A stretch of 64,000 nucleotides of DNA from Sphingomonas echinoides ATCC 14820 (lineage in GTDB: Bacteria > Pseudomonadota > Alphaproteobacteria > Sphingomonadales > Sphingomonadaceae): assembly GCF_000241465.1 (NCBI RefSeq), contig NZ_JH584235.1, positions 542,305 to 606,304 of the forward strand. Reading direction: 5' to 3'. This document shows positions 1-8,708 of this stretch, one piece after another; the first letter of the stretch is position 1; each line of letters begins with the position of its first letter. Made by a program: the position numbers and the translations under genes. The notes under the pieces are model-generated. The model made no database searches and had not been told where the DNA came from. It worked only from the letters and a program-made list of their open reading frames with translations.

Positions 1-64
1 CGATGAGGCAGGCGATCGCCGCGAGCATGGCGATGGCGGGGGCGAGGGATTCGAGAGAGGTCAT
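1..64 (-). CDS. Truncated small membrane protein, N-terminus only
   Basis: A minus-strand ORF opens with ATG at 64 and runs off the left edge, so only 21 residues are visible. They form a hydrophobic Ala/Leu/Ile-rich stretch after MTSLESL, which suggests a membrane segment or signal peptide. A strong AGGAGG-type ribosome binding site sits just upstream (about 67-75). The family cannot be identified from this fragment. Confidence 0.5.
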   Translation of the reverse strand, partial: MTSLESLAPAIAMLAAIACLI

Positions 65-78
65 GATCTCCTCCTAAC

Positions 79-146
79 CGTTCGCTTCGAGCGAAGTCGA
101 GAAGCCTGCACGCGAACCGGTTTCTCGACTTCGCTCGAAACGAACG
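79..146. repeat. Intergenic inverted repeat (REP-like hairpin)
   Basis: Two 28-base arms (79-106 and 119-146) are reverse complements with only two mismatches and are separated by 12 bases. The arm core reads TCTCGACTTCGCTCGAA. Hairpins of this kind recur between genes in sphingomonad genomes (family knowledge). It lies between the 3' end of the ammonia-lyase gene and the start of the truncated membrane ORF. There is no U-run, so it is more likely a REP element than a classical terminator. Confidence 0.7.
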
Positions 147-165
147 GGTTGAGGGCGGCCCGCTC

Positions 166-1134
166 TCAGCCAGCGCCCGCCAGGACCGCCCCATAAGCCG
201 CCAGATCCACATTTCCGCCCGACAGAAGCACCAACAGCCCCGGCTCGACCGGCACCTTACCCGTCAGCACCGCCGCCAGCGCAACCGCGCCGCCCGGCTC
301 CACCACCAGCCGCAGCTTCTCCGCCGCCCAGCGCTGTGCCGTGCGGATTTCCGCCTCGCTCACCGCCACCCCGGTCGCCCCGCGCCGGGCAAGCACGTCG
401 AAGGTCAGCGGAGAAACCCGCAACGTCTGCAGCGCATCGCAGGCCGTTGGCGGCGGCGCGTCGCCGACCGGCTCGATCCACCCCGCCTCCAGCGAGCGGC
501 GCATGTCATCCCAGCCCTCCGGCTCCGCCACCGTGATCGTCGCCTCGGGCAAGGCCAGCGTCAGCCCCGCCGCCAGACCGCCACCGCCGCACGGCACCAC
601 CACGCGACTCGGCGCGCCCAAACCCAGCGTCGCCATCTGCGCCGCCGCTTCAATCCCGGCGCTGCCCTGCCCCTCGATCACCCAGGGATCATCGAAGCTC
701 GGCACCAGCACCGCCCCGCGCGCTTCGGCCAGCCGCGCGGCGATCTTCTCGCGGCTCTCGGTTGCCCGATCATAGCTCACCACTTCGGCACCCAGTGCCA
801 GCGTGTTCTCGCGCTTGGCCTTGGGCGCATCGGCCGGCATCACGATCGTCGCGGGCATCCCCAGCCGCCGCGCCGCCCAGGCGACTCCCTGCGCGTGATT
901 CCCCGAGGAGAAAGCGACCACGCCTTTTTCCCGCTGGACGGGCTCGATCGCCGTCAAGCGGTGCCACGCCCCGCGCAATTTGAACGCGCCGATCGGCTGC
1001 AGGCACTCCGCCTTGAAAGAGACCTTAACCCCATGAATTTCAAGCACGAAAAGCGGTGTCTGCGGCACCACGGCGGCCACTTTGGCAGCGGCATCACGTA
1101 CCCCGGCGCGGGTCGGCTGTCTTAAAATTGTCAC
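166..1134 (-). CDS. Threonine/serine ammonia-lyase-like PLP enzyme
   Basis: This 322-aa fold-type II PLP enzyme probably deaminates threonine or serine, or racemises serine. The Schiff-base lysine is K52 in the IGAFKLRGA motif. The substrate loop SSGNHAQG is at 76-83, the phosphate-binding glycine run GGGG at 183-186, and S305 in LLSGGN is placed to contact the pyridine nitrogen. There is no C-terminal ACT domain, so it resembles catabolic TdcB or serine racemase rather than biosynthetic IlvA. The start is GTG with GGAGA about ten bases upstream. It is transcribed divergently from the decarboxylase gene at 1273. The exact substrate is not decidable from sequence. Confidence 0.88.
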   Translation of the reverse strand: MTILRQPTRAGVRDAAAKVAAVVPQTPLFVLEIHGVKVSFKAECLQPIGAFKLRGAWHRLTAIEPVQREKGVVAFSSGNHAQGVAWAARRLGMPATIVMPADAPKAKRENTLALGAEVVSYDRATESREKIAARLAEARGAVLVPSFDDPWVIEGQGSAGIEAAAQMATLGLGAPSRVVVPCGGGGLAAGLTLALPEATITVAEPEGWDDMRRSLEAGWIEPVGDAPPPTACDALQTLRVSPLTFDVLARRGATGVAVSEAEIRTAQRWAAEKLRLVVEPGGAVALAAVLTGKVPVEPGLLVLLSGGNVDLAAYGAVLAGAG

Positions 1135-1272
1135 TAATTATCTCCGCACGTTCAAAACCGCTTTACAATGCAAAAACGCGCCCCTATCTCGCCCATCCGC
1201 TGCCCCATGGGACTTCCAACCGCAAGGCAGCTTTTTTCACCGTAGGCGCAAGCCACTTGGAGGTCCCTTGAG

Positions 1273-2493
1273 TTGCACAAGCATCATCGCGCGCTGGGGT
1301 TAGCGACCACCCCTTCGATTACCAACACTGGTATCGACATCGCTAAGCAGCGGCCGGTTCAGCCGGTCACGCTGGTTCGTCCGCATGCGGCATCGCGTGC
1401 GGCCCGGTTCTTCGCAGAGAAGTTCCCGGGTCGTTCAATGTATGCCGTGAAAGCGAATCCGTCGCCTCAGCTCCTGCAGATTCTGTGGGATTCGGGCATC
1501 ACCCATTTCGACGTCGCGTCGATTGCGGAAGTGCGTCTGGTTGCGGAAACGCTCCCCGAGGCGACCCTGTGCTTCATGCACCCGGTCAAGGCACCCGAAG
1601 CGATCCGCTCGGCCTATTTCGACTATGGCGTGAAGACGTTTTCTCTCGACAGCGTGGAAGAGCTGGAGAAGATCGTCGACGCGACCGATCACGCCGAAGA
1701 CCTGACGCTGTGCGTCCGCCTTCGCGTGTCGTCGGAGCATAGCAAGCTGAGCCTCGCGTCGAAATTCGGTGCGGCACCGGGTGAGACCAAGGAACTGCTG
1801 TTCCGCGCTCGCCAGGCGGCGGATGCGCTCGGCATCTGCTTCCATGTCGGCAGCCAGGCGATGACGCCCGAAGCCTATGCCAATGCGATGGAGCGCGTTC
1901 GCGCCGCCATCGTCGATGCAGCGGTCACGGTCGACGTGATCGATGTCGGCGGCGGGTTCCCCTCGTCCTATCCGGGCATGGAGCCACCCCCGCTCGAGCG
2001 CTATTTCGAGACGATCCACCGTGCGTTCGAATCGCTGCCGGTCAGCTATTCGTCCGAACTGTGGTGCGAGCCGGGCCGTGCCCTGTGCGCCGAATACAGC
2101 TCGATCGTGGTGCGCGTCGAAAAGCGCCGCGGCGATGAGCTGTACATCAATGACGGCGCCTATGGCGCGTTGTTCGATGCGGCGCATATCGGCTGGCGCT
2201 TCCCGGTCGAATTGCTGCGCGAGCCCGAAAGCCGCTCGAAGGACATGGCGTTCAGCTTCTATGGCCCGACCTGCGATGACATGGACCATATGGCAGGCCC
2301 CTTCTATCTGCCGGCGGACGTGAAGGCAGGCGACTATCTCGAAATCGGGATGCTCGGCGCTTATGGTTCGGCGATGCGCACGGCCTTTAATGGCTTCGGA
2401 TCGGACGAGACGGTGATCGTCGCCGACGAACCGATGGTCTCGCTTTATGGCGAGGACATGCCAGAGGTCGCCTCGAACGTCGTCACGCTGTAA
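1273..2493 (+). CDS. Ornithine decarboxylase-like PLP enzyme (group IV)
   Basis: This 406-aa alanine-racemase-fold decarboxylase most likely converts ornithine (possibly lysine) to putrescine (cadaverine) in the cytoplasm. The PLP lysine is K60 in MYAVKANPSP. A HVGSQ motif, the glycine loop DVGGGFPSSYPG, EPGR and the ODC-type GPTCD motif with catalytic cysteine near residue 334 are all present. The chosen start is TTG at 1273, because GGAGG lies at 1259-1263 and the next in-frame ATG would remove the first strand of the barrel. The downstream neighbour is a deoxyhypusine-synthase-family enzyme, which supports a polyamine role. Confidence 0.88.
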   Translation: MHKHHRALGLATTPSITNTGIDIAKQRPVQPVTLVRPHAASRAARFFAEKFPGRSMYAVKANPSPQLLQILWDSGITHFDVASIAEVRLVAETLPEATLCFMHPVKAPEAIRSAYFDYGVKTFSLDSVEELEKIVDATDHAEDLTLCVRLRVSSEHSKLSLASKFGAAPGETKELLFRARQAADALGICFHVGSQAMTPEAYANAMERVRAAIVDAAVTVDVIDVGGGFPSSYPGMEPPPLERYFETIHRAFESLPVSYSSELWCEPGRALCAEYSSIVVRVEKRRGDELYINDGAYGALFDAAHIGWRFPVELLREPESRSKDMAFSFYGPTCDDMDHMAGPFYLPADVKAGDYLEIGMLGAYGSAMRTAFNGFGSDETVIVADEPMVSLYGEDMPEVASNVVTL

Positions 2494-2518
2494 CACAGCA
2501 CTATCACTATCGCCTGAC

Positions 2519-2620
2519 CTCCTCCCCTCCCGCTCTGCGGGAGGGGTCGGGGGAGGGCATTTTGCTATTGGGGATGCGGACAGTCGGCCCTCCCCTAACC
2601 CCTCCGCCAAGCGGGAGGGG
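2519..2620. repeat. Intergenic GC-rich nested hairpin repeat
   Basis: The 142-base gap between the two polyamine genes holds paired hairpins. The left hairpin is CTCCCGCTCTGCGGGAG-like and the right one CTCCGCCAAGCGGGAG-like. The flanks CGGGGGAGGGC and GCCCTCCCCTAACCCC also pair with each other. This is the common CTCCCCTCCCG intergenic repeat of sphingomonads (family knowledge). It lies inside a likely co-transcribed pair and could act on transcript stability. Confidence 0.65.
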
Positions 2621-2635
2621 CATTTGGAGAAGATC

Positions 2636-3685
2636 ATGACCGAAGTCCTCAACACCAACCGCAAGGCCGAGCTGCTCTCGACCACCGTCGAACATATCGA
2701 CATCACCAAGTTCGACGCGCGCCCGATCGTCGACGCGATGAAGAAGATGAGCTTCACCAGCCGCGATCTCGGCCGCGCGACCGACATCTACAACCAGATG
2801 CTCGCCGATCCCGATTGCTCGATCTTCCTCGTCATCGCCGGGTCGACCTCGGCGGGTGGCTGTATGGATCTCTATGCCGAGCTGCTGCGCAACAACATGA
2901 TCGACGGCGTGGTCGCGACGGGCGCGTCGATCGTCGACATGGATTTCTTCGAAGGGCTTGGCCACAAGCATTATCAGGCGCTCGAAGTGCCGGACGACGA
3001 CACGCTGCGCTCGCTGCTGATCGACCGTATCTACGACACGTATATCGACGAAGAGCAGCTTCAGGACTGCGACCACACGATCTATGAGATCGCCAACAGC
3101 CTGGAACCCCGGCCCTATTCGAGCCGCGAGTTCATCCGCGAGATGGGCAAATACCTGGTCGAGAACGGCAAGAAGGAGAACAGCCTGGTCAAGCTCGCTT
3201 ACGAGCATGACGTGCCGATCTTCTGCCCGGCCTTTGTCGATTCGTCGGCAGGCTTCGGTCTGGTCAAGCACCAGGTCGACCGCGCCAAGGAGGGCAAGCC
3301 GTACATGGTGCTCGACGCGATCGCCGATTTCCGCGAACTGACCGACATCAAGATCAAGGCCGGCACCACCGGCTTGCTGATGATCGGCGGCGGCGTGCCG
3401 AAGAACTTCATCCAGGACACCGTGGTCTGCGCCGAAATCCTCGGCCATGACGACGTGCAGGTCCACAAGTACGCCGTGCAGATCACCGTCGCCGACGTGC
3501 GCGACGGTGCCTGCTCGTCCTCGACGCTGCAGGAAGCGGCCTCGTGGGGCAAGGTCAACACCGGCATCGAACAGATGGTGTTCGCCGAAGCCGGTTCGGT
3601 CATGCCACTGCTGGCATCGGACGCCTATCATCGTGGCCTGTGGAAGACCCGCACCAAGCGTCGCTGGGGTGCGAGCTTCGACTGA
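2636..3685 (+). CDS. Deoxyhypusine synthase-family enzyme (homospermidine synthase-like)
   Basis: This 349-aa protein is a full-length member of the deoxyhypusine synthase family, which uses NAD and an enzyme-lysine imine to transfer an aminobutyl group. The catalytic lysine is present as K306 in SWGK. NAD-site features GSTSAGG, ATGAS and GGGVPKN are visible. Bacteria lack eIF5A, and bacterial members make homospermidine or guanidino polyamines instead (family knowledge). The adjacent ornithine decarboxylase points to putrescine as substrate (inference). The start is ATG 2636 with GGAGA just upstream; the reading frame is open further upstream but only through repeat DNA. Confidence 0.85.
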   Translation: MTEVLNTNRKAELLSTTVEHIDITKFDARPIVDAMKKMSFTSRDLGRATDIYNQMLADPDCSIFLVIAGSTSAGGCMDLYAELLRNNMIDGVVATGASIVDMDFFEGLGHKHYQALEVPDDDTLRSLLIDRIYDTYIDEEQLQDCDHTIYEIANSLEPRPYSSREFIREMGKYLVENGKKENSLVKLAYEHDVPIFCPAFVDSSAGFGLVKHQVDRAKEGKPYMVLDAIADFRELTDIKIKAGTTGLLMIGGGVPKNFIQDTVVCAEILGHDDVQVHKYAVQITVADVRDGACSSSTLQEAASWGKVNTGIEQMVFAEAGSVMPLLASDAYHRGLWKTRTKRRWGASFD

Positions 3686-3723
3686 ACCCGCTAACGTCGC
3701 CGCGAATCCATAGGAGAGCGGCA

Positions 3724-4707
3724 ATGTTGGACAGACGGTTGGTATTGGCAGGTGCCGTTGGGGCGACGCTGGGGATGCCCAGCGTCGCCCTTGCGCAATC
3801 AGGGGACACGACGGCCACACCGACATGGCCACCAGCCGAATCCTTTCCGCTGTGGCCCGGCAAAGCGCCGGGTGCCCCCGCCACTTTACCCATCCCCGCC
3901 CCTAGCTTTGATGGCTATCAGGGCAAGGAATTGTGGCTGCGCGGCATCGCCGTGCCTACGGTTGGCGTATTCCGCCCGGAACGGCCGGACGGGCGCGCGG
4001 TTCTGTCGATCCCTGGCGGTGGCTACGGCTTCGTATCGGTCAGCAATGAAGGCATCGACGTCGCGCGCGTGCTGAATGCGCGCGGGATTACCGTGTTTGT
4101 GCTCGCTTATCGCTTGCCCGGGGAAGGCTGGGCCAAGCGCGAGGATGTGCCGCTGCAGGACGCGCAGCGCGCCATGCGGCTGATCCGCGCCAATGCGACA
4201 CGCTATGGCATCGACCCGGCGCGGCTGGGTACGATCGGCTTCTCCGCCGGGGGGCACCTCGCCGGAATGCTCGCCGTCGGCCATGCCGACCCCGTCTATA
4301 CGCCTGTCGACCACGCCGACCATTTGTCCGCCCGGCCCGATTTCGCCGGATTGATATATGCGGTGACATCGTTCCAGACCGCCGGTTTCGATCCGACAGC
4401 CCCCGTAAACGGCCTGTTGGGGCCCAAGCCGTCGGCCGCGTTGCTCGATCGCTATGATCCGGCGCGCCGCCTCGATTCCAGCGCACCACCGCTGTTCCTC
4501 GCCCATGCGATGGATGACGGTGTCGTGCCGATCGCGCAATCGCTGCTGATGCTCGACCGCGCCCGCATCGAACGGGTGCCGGTGGAGGCCCATCTGTTCC
4601 AGCATGGTGGACATGGTTTCGGCGCGCTGCATCTGGCGGCAGGATCACCGGGTCTCGATTGGCCCGAACTGTTCTCGCGCTGGAGTGCGGCCCTGCCGCG
4701 ACCTTAG
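3724..4707 (+). CDS. Secreted alpha/beta hydrolase (esterase, acetyl-xylan-esterase-like)
   Basis: This 327-aa protein has an N-terminal signal peptide (MLDRRLVLAG followed by a hydrophobic core, cleavage near VALAQ). The hydrolase core has an oxyanion-type loop IPGGGYGFV, nucleophile S174 in GFSAGG, an acidic residue in HAMDDG (about 264) and catalytic histidine in HGGHGFG (294-297). The family includes carbohydrate de-acetylases and carboxylesterases, so a periplasmic or extracellular sugar-ester substrate is a reasonable inference. GGAGAG precedes the ATG. It lies 38 bases after the DHS-like gene on the same strand but has no obvious polyamine role. Confidence 0.82.
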   Translation: MLDRRLVLAGAVGATLGMPSVALAQSGDTTATPTWPPAESFPLWPGKAPGAPATLPIPAPSFDGYQGKELWLRGIAVPTVGVFRPERPDGRAVLSIPGGGYGFVSVSNEGIDVARVLNARGITVFVLAYRLPGEGWAKREDVPLQDAQRAMRLIRANATRYGIDPARLGTIGFSAGGHLAGMLAVGHADPVYTPVDHADHLSARPDFAGLIYAVTSFQTAGFDPTAPVNGLLGPKPSAALLDRYDPARRLDSSAPPLFLAHAMDDGVVPIAQSLLMLDRARIERVPVEAHLFQHGGHGFGALHLAAGSPGLDWPELFSRWSAALPRP

Positions 4708-4779
4708 GCGTGCCGCATCGCCGTCATTGCGAGACCGGACTATTTCGGGCACGCTTCCCAAAAGAGGGGGAGATGACCG

Positions 4780-5205
4780 ATGCATAGCGAGATCCTGAAG
4801 CCCGTTGTCGTGCTCATCGCGTGGACGCTGGTGATGCTAGTGTGGATGCTGTCGACGCGTCTGCCAGCGATGCGGGCATCTGGGGTCGACATCACCAAGC
4901 TTGTCGGCACAAAGGCGGCCGACGCCGACGGCCGCCTGCCGCCCAAGATCCAGTGGGTGGCGCACAATCACAACCATCTGATGGAGCAGCCGACGCTGTT
5001 TTACGCCGTCTGCGGGGTGATTGCGCTGACGGGCACCGGCAACGGGGTCAATGCGTGGATCGCCTGGGCCTATGTGGCGCTGCGCATTGCCCACAGCGTG
5101 TGGCAGGCAAAGGTCAACAAGGTTTCGGTGCGTTTCCTGCTCTTCCTCGGCGCGTCCTTGGCGCTGATCGCGTTGACGCTCCACGCGGCGATGGCAGTGT
5201 TCTGA
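4780..5205 (+). CDS. MAPEG family membrane protein
   Basis: This 141-aa protein has about four hydrophobic helices. It carries the MAPEG signature in HNHNHLMEQPTLFY (about residues 65-78) and YVALRIAHS (about 100-108). Eukaryotic MAPEG proteins are glutathione transferases or leukotriene synthases; bacterial roles are poorly defined. The ATG at 4780 is preceded by AGAGGGGGAG. The gene ends 50 bases from the convergent amidotransferase gene, with only a weak CCCCG-GCA-CGGGG hairpin between them. Confidence 0.85.
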   Translation: MHSEILKPVVVLIAWTLVMLVWMLSTRLPAMRASGVDITKLVGTKAADADGRLPPKIQWVAHNHNHLMEQPTLFYAVCGVIALTGTGNGVNAWIAWAYVALRIAHSVWQAKVNKVSVRFLLFLGASLALIALTLHAAMAVF

Positions 5206-5255
5206 CGCTCTTCGGATCCTCCCCGGCACGGGGCGGATTGACTGGCGCGGTGGGC

Positions 5256-7148
5256 TCAGCCGAACAGGCGCGCCATCGCGCGGTCCAGCATCACCAATTG
5301 CCACAGCGTGCGGCCATGCTCGGCGCGCCCGGCACGATGGTCAGCCGCCAGTCGGGCGATCACGCCGGGATCGAACCAGCCCGACCCCACCAGTACACGC
5401 GACGTAGCGAGCGCCGCCGCCTCATCCGCCAGCGCCCCGCGAAACCAGACGCTGATCGGCGTGACGAAGCCCATTTTCGGGCGATACAGAATATCGCGCG
5501 GCAGATACCGCTCCATCGCCTTTTTGAGCAGCCACTTCCCCTGCCCGCCGCGCAACCGCATGTCAGCGGGTAGCCTGGCGGCGAACTCGACCAGGCGGTA
5601 ATCGAGCAGCGGCTCGCGCGCCTCCAGCCCGACTGCCATACTGGTGCGGTCGGCCTTGGTCAGAATGTCACCGGGCAACCAATGCTGGAAATCGGCATAT
5701 TGCGCGCGGTCGAGCGCATCGCGCGCCGGGGCATCGCGCATTGAGCGGACATAACGATCCTCGGCGCGATGCCCGCCGAGCGCGGTGCGCGCGTGATCGG
5801 TCAACAGCGCCGCGCGCAAGGCAGGTGTGGTCACCCCGACCGAGCGGGCATAGCCCTCCGCCCCATCCTCGGCGAGCGCGAGCAGCGTCGTCTTGGCGCG
5901 GAGCGGGCGCGGGGCCCAATCGGCCTTGGGATACCAGCGACCAAGCGTGCCGAACAGGTTCGAGCGGATCGAAGCGGGCACCATGGCGCGCACGCGCTCC
6001 TCCGCTGCCTGAAACTTATAGCGACGGTATCCGGCAAAGGCCTCGTCGGCCCCGTCGCCGGACAGCGCCACCGTCACATCCTCGCGCGCCAGCTCGCACA
6101 CCCGGTACGTCGCCAGCGCCGACGCATCGGCAAAGGGTTCGTCAAAGGCATGGACCAGCGTGTCGATCAGCGAGAAATCGTCCGCTGCGACCACGCGCTC
6201 GCGGTGCTGCGTGGCGAAGCGCTCGGCGATCACATCGGCATAGCGGCGTTCGTCCAAGCTGTTCTCGTCAAACCCGATCGTGCAGGTGCGCACCGCGCCG
6301 CGCGAGGCCTCCGCCATCAGCGCGACCACCGCCGAGCTATCGACACCGCCCGACAGGAACGCGCCCAGCGGCACATCCGACACCATCCGCGACGTCACCG
6401 CGTCGCGTAGCAGCGCGACCAACTCTTCCTCAAGCGCCTTGGCCGATCCCGTCGCACGTCGGGAGAAGTCCACATCCCACCAGCGCGACGGCGCGGGCAC
6501 CGGTTTGCCGCGCTCGATCAGCAGGCTGTGCCCGGCGGGCAGCTTCTTCACGCCCGCGACGAGGCAGGTGTCGTCGGGCACATAGCCAAACGCCAGATAA
6601 TCCTCGACCGCGCGAATATCGGGCGCGCGCCGCAGCAGCGGATGCGCGAGCAGGCCCTTCAATTCAGACGCGAAAGCGACCCCGCCATCGGACAGCTCGA
6701 CATAATGCAGCGGCTTCACGCCGAGCCGGTCGCGCGCGAGAAACAGGCATTGGCGCCGCGCATCATGCAGCGCGAAGGCGAACATCCCGTTCAGCCGATC
6801 GAGCAGCGCTGGTCCCCAGGCCGCCCAGCCGTGGAGCAGCACCTCGGTATCGCCCGCAGTCCTGAACACCGTGCCGAGTGCCTGTAACTCCGCGCGCAAG
6901 GCCGCGAAATTATAGATCTCGCCATTATAGGTGACGGTCAGCGCGCCATCAGCGCTCGCCATTGGCTGCGGCGATCCGGCGACATCGATGATCGACAAGC
7001 GCCGATGGCCCAGCCCCACCCCTGGCGCGGTCCACACACCCGATCCGTCGGGCCCGCGATGGGCCTGCGCATCCGCCATCGCCGCGATCCGCGCGGGATC
7101 GACGGGCTTTGGCGTCGCGGGATAATAGAGACCAGCAATACCGCACAT
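5256..7148 (-). CDS. XrtA-associated asparagine synthase-like amidotransferase
   Basis: This 630-aa protein is last in the exopolysaccharide operon. The N-terminal class II glutaminase domain begins with the nucleophile Cys2 in MCGIAG and has RGPDGSG at 31-37 and YNGEIYN at 74-80. The C-terminal synthetase domain has the ATP pyrophosphatase loop SGGVDSS at 266-272. Homologues always accompany exosortase A systems, where they are thought to amidate an acidic sugar or amino-acid substituent of the polysaccharide (family knowledge; the substrate is not proven). Its start overlaps the stop codon of xrtA, so the two are translationally coupled. Confidence 0.9.
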   Translation of the reverse strand: MCGIAGLYYPATPKPVDPARIAAMADAQAHRGPDGSGVWTAPGVGLGHRRLSIIDVAGSPQPMASADGALTVTYNGEIYNFAALRAELQALGTVFRTAGDTEVLLHGWAAWGPALLDRLNGMFAFALHDARRQCLFLARDRLGVKPLHYVELSDGGVAFASELKGLLAHPLLRRAPDIRAVEDYLAFGYVPDDTCLVAGVKKLPAGHSLLIERGKPVPAPSRWWDVDFSRRATGSAKALEEELVALLRDAVTSRMVSDVPLGAFLSGGVDSSAVVALMAEASRGAVRTCTIGFDENSLDERRYADVIAERFATQHRERVVAADDFSLIDTLVHAFDEPFADASALATYRVCELAREDVTVALSGDGADEAFAGYRRYKFQAAEERVRAMVPASIRSNLFGTLGRWYPKADWAPRPLRAKTTLLALAEDGAEGYARSVGVTTPALRAALLTDHARTALGGHRAEDRYVRSMRDAPARDALDRAQYADFQHWLPGDILTKADRTSMAVGLEAREPLLDYRLVEFAARLPADMRLRGGQGKWLLKKAMERYLPRDILYRPKMGFVTPISVWFRGALADEAAALATSRVLVGSGWFDPGVIARLAADHRAGRAEHGRTLWQLVMLDRAMARLFG

Positions 7149-8704
7149 CAGTTGATCATTCCCGCGCTGCGATCGGCCAGCCGTTCGATCGGTCCCAGCG
7201 CCGCGACAAACGCCGCCATCGCCAAGCGTGGATCATGGCCCGGCACCGCCTCGGCCGAGACATGCACCGCGACCGCGCGCTGCGGGCCGCCAAGCATCTT
7301 GGCCTTCAGTGTTTCCAGCTTCACCACGGGCCCCTTGTAGGTCAGCGTATCCCCAACGCGATACCAGGTGACCACTTGCCGCTCGACCGGCCCTGGCGCG
7401 GTGATGCGCATCGCCGATCCGCCCGCCAGATCGGGAAGATCGCCCACCCGCACCCATACATCATCCTCCCGCAGCGCGCCCACGCCGAAGGCGACCACCT
7501 CTTTGCCCTCATGCTGGCTGCCATAAACGGCGATCGCCAGATCGACCTGATCGCCCTTCGCATTGCCGTAGCGACCGAGCAGAAAATGGTCTGCACCCGG
7601 ATAATTGGGTGCCCACGGCACACGCGCGCTCAGCGCGACGCGGTGCCAGCCCGGCACCTCCGGCAGGGCAATCCGCTCGGGCAGCGTCTGCGCGCGCCCG
7701 GCAATCGCTGCCGACCAGGCCGGGAACAGCGCGGCCAGCGCCAGCACCAGCACCGCCGCCAATGGCGCATCAAGACGGTAGCGCGGCACCGTTTGCAGCG
7801 CGGCCGGGTCGAACAGCGGCGCATCGGGCGCACGGTCAAACCAGCGCCAGCCGAGCGCCAGCACCGCTGCCATCACAACCGCAAAGAACAGCCAGCCATA
7901 GACGATATGGTCAAACCCGGTCGCGCGCTCGACCGAGGTGAGATAGGCGGCATAGATCGTTCCGAACGCCCGCACACCGTTTGCCAACACCGGCACCACC
8001 AACGCCACCACCATGAAGACCGCGCGTCTACGCCAGGACACGAAGCAGACATTGGCGACCAGGACGCCATAGGCGATCATCGCGATCACGAACTTCGCGC
8101 CGGAGCAGGCCTCGGCCACTTCGAAATAGCCATTGGGGATGGTGATCAGCACGCCATCGACCTCAGCGGGCACGCCGAACAGATGCAGCAGCGGCATGGT
8201 CAGCGCGACCGTGGCGGTCTGGAGCGGCCCCTCCAGCCCTTCACCAAACGGCACCAGGAACAGCGCATAGCCAAGCGGGAACAGTAGTGCGCGCGCGACA
8301 TTGGGCCCGAGCAGGGTCACCACCGCCCCCTGCAGCATCAGCACAATCCCGAGATGCCGGGCAAGCGCCACGCCGCCCGCATCGCCCAGCAGCCAGCCAA
8401 AGCCGCCAATGGCGACCAGCGCCAAGCCCGGTGCCCAGGCGACGGGGGTAAGCTCGGCCAGCCCGGCGCGGCGCTGCCAAACAAGCCACGCCACTACGGG
8501 CGCAATGAACAGACAATGCCCAAAGGTCGTGCTGGTCCACCACAGCGTCGCGAGCGCGCGGACGTCGCTGCCGAACAGCAACAGGATCGCGACACTGGCG
8601 ATGCCGAGCAGCACCGTTTGCCGCCGCCACACCTGCCCCGGCGCTGCATGTCCATCCCCGGCCAGCAGTCCCGGCTGGACGCGCATCCCAAGGGGCAGCG
8701 TCAT
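7148..8704 (-). CDS. xrtA: Exosortase A fused to an EpsI domain
   Basis: This 518-aa protein has an N-terminal multi-spanning exosortase/archaeosortase domain (about 1-295) carrying the transpeptidase triad C200 in EACSGAKF, R245 in NGVRAFG and H266 in DHIVYG. It is followed by a periplasmic EpsI domain (about 320-518). Exosortases cleave PEP-CTERM sorting signals and are thought to transfer proteins to a surface acceptor. The EpsI fusion is typical of the XrtA type in Proteobacteria. No PEP-CTERM target protein is seen in this window. It sits four bases after the glycosyltransferase gene. Confidence 0.93.
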   Translation of the reverse strand: MTLPLGMRVQPGLLAGDGHAAPGQVWRRQTVLLGIASVAILLLFGSDVRALATLWWTSTTFGHCLFIAPVVAWLVWQRRAGLAELTPVAWAPGLALVAIGGFGWLLGDAGGVALARHLGIVLMLQGAVVTLLGPNVARALLFPLGYALFLVPFGEGLEGPLQTATVALTMPLLHLFGVPAEVDGVLITIPNGYFEVAEACSGAKFVIAMIAYGVLVANVCFVSWRRRAVFMVVALVVPVLANGVRAFGTIYAAYLTSVERATGFDHIVYGWLFFAVVMAAVLALGWRWFDRAPDAPLFDPAALQTVPRYRLDAPLAAVLVLALAALFPAWSAAIAGRAQTLPERIALPEVPGWHRVALSARVPWAPNYPGADHFLLGRYGNAKGDQVDLAIAVYGSQHEGKEVVAFGVGALREDDVWVRVGDLPDLAGGSAMRITAPGPVERQVVTWYRVGDTLTYKGPVVKLETLKAKMLGGPQRAVAVHVSAEAVPGHDPRLAMAAFVAALGPIERLADRSAGMIN

Positions 8705-8708
8705 GCGT

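Noticed and set aside
2447..2635. N-terminal extension of the DHS-like protein
   Set aside because: It crosses the decarboxylase stop and the hairpin repeat; the family starts near ATG 2636.
5219..5236. Terminator between MAPEG and amidotransferase genes
   Set aside because: The stem CCCCG-GCA-CGGGG is short and has no U-run on either strand.
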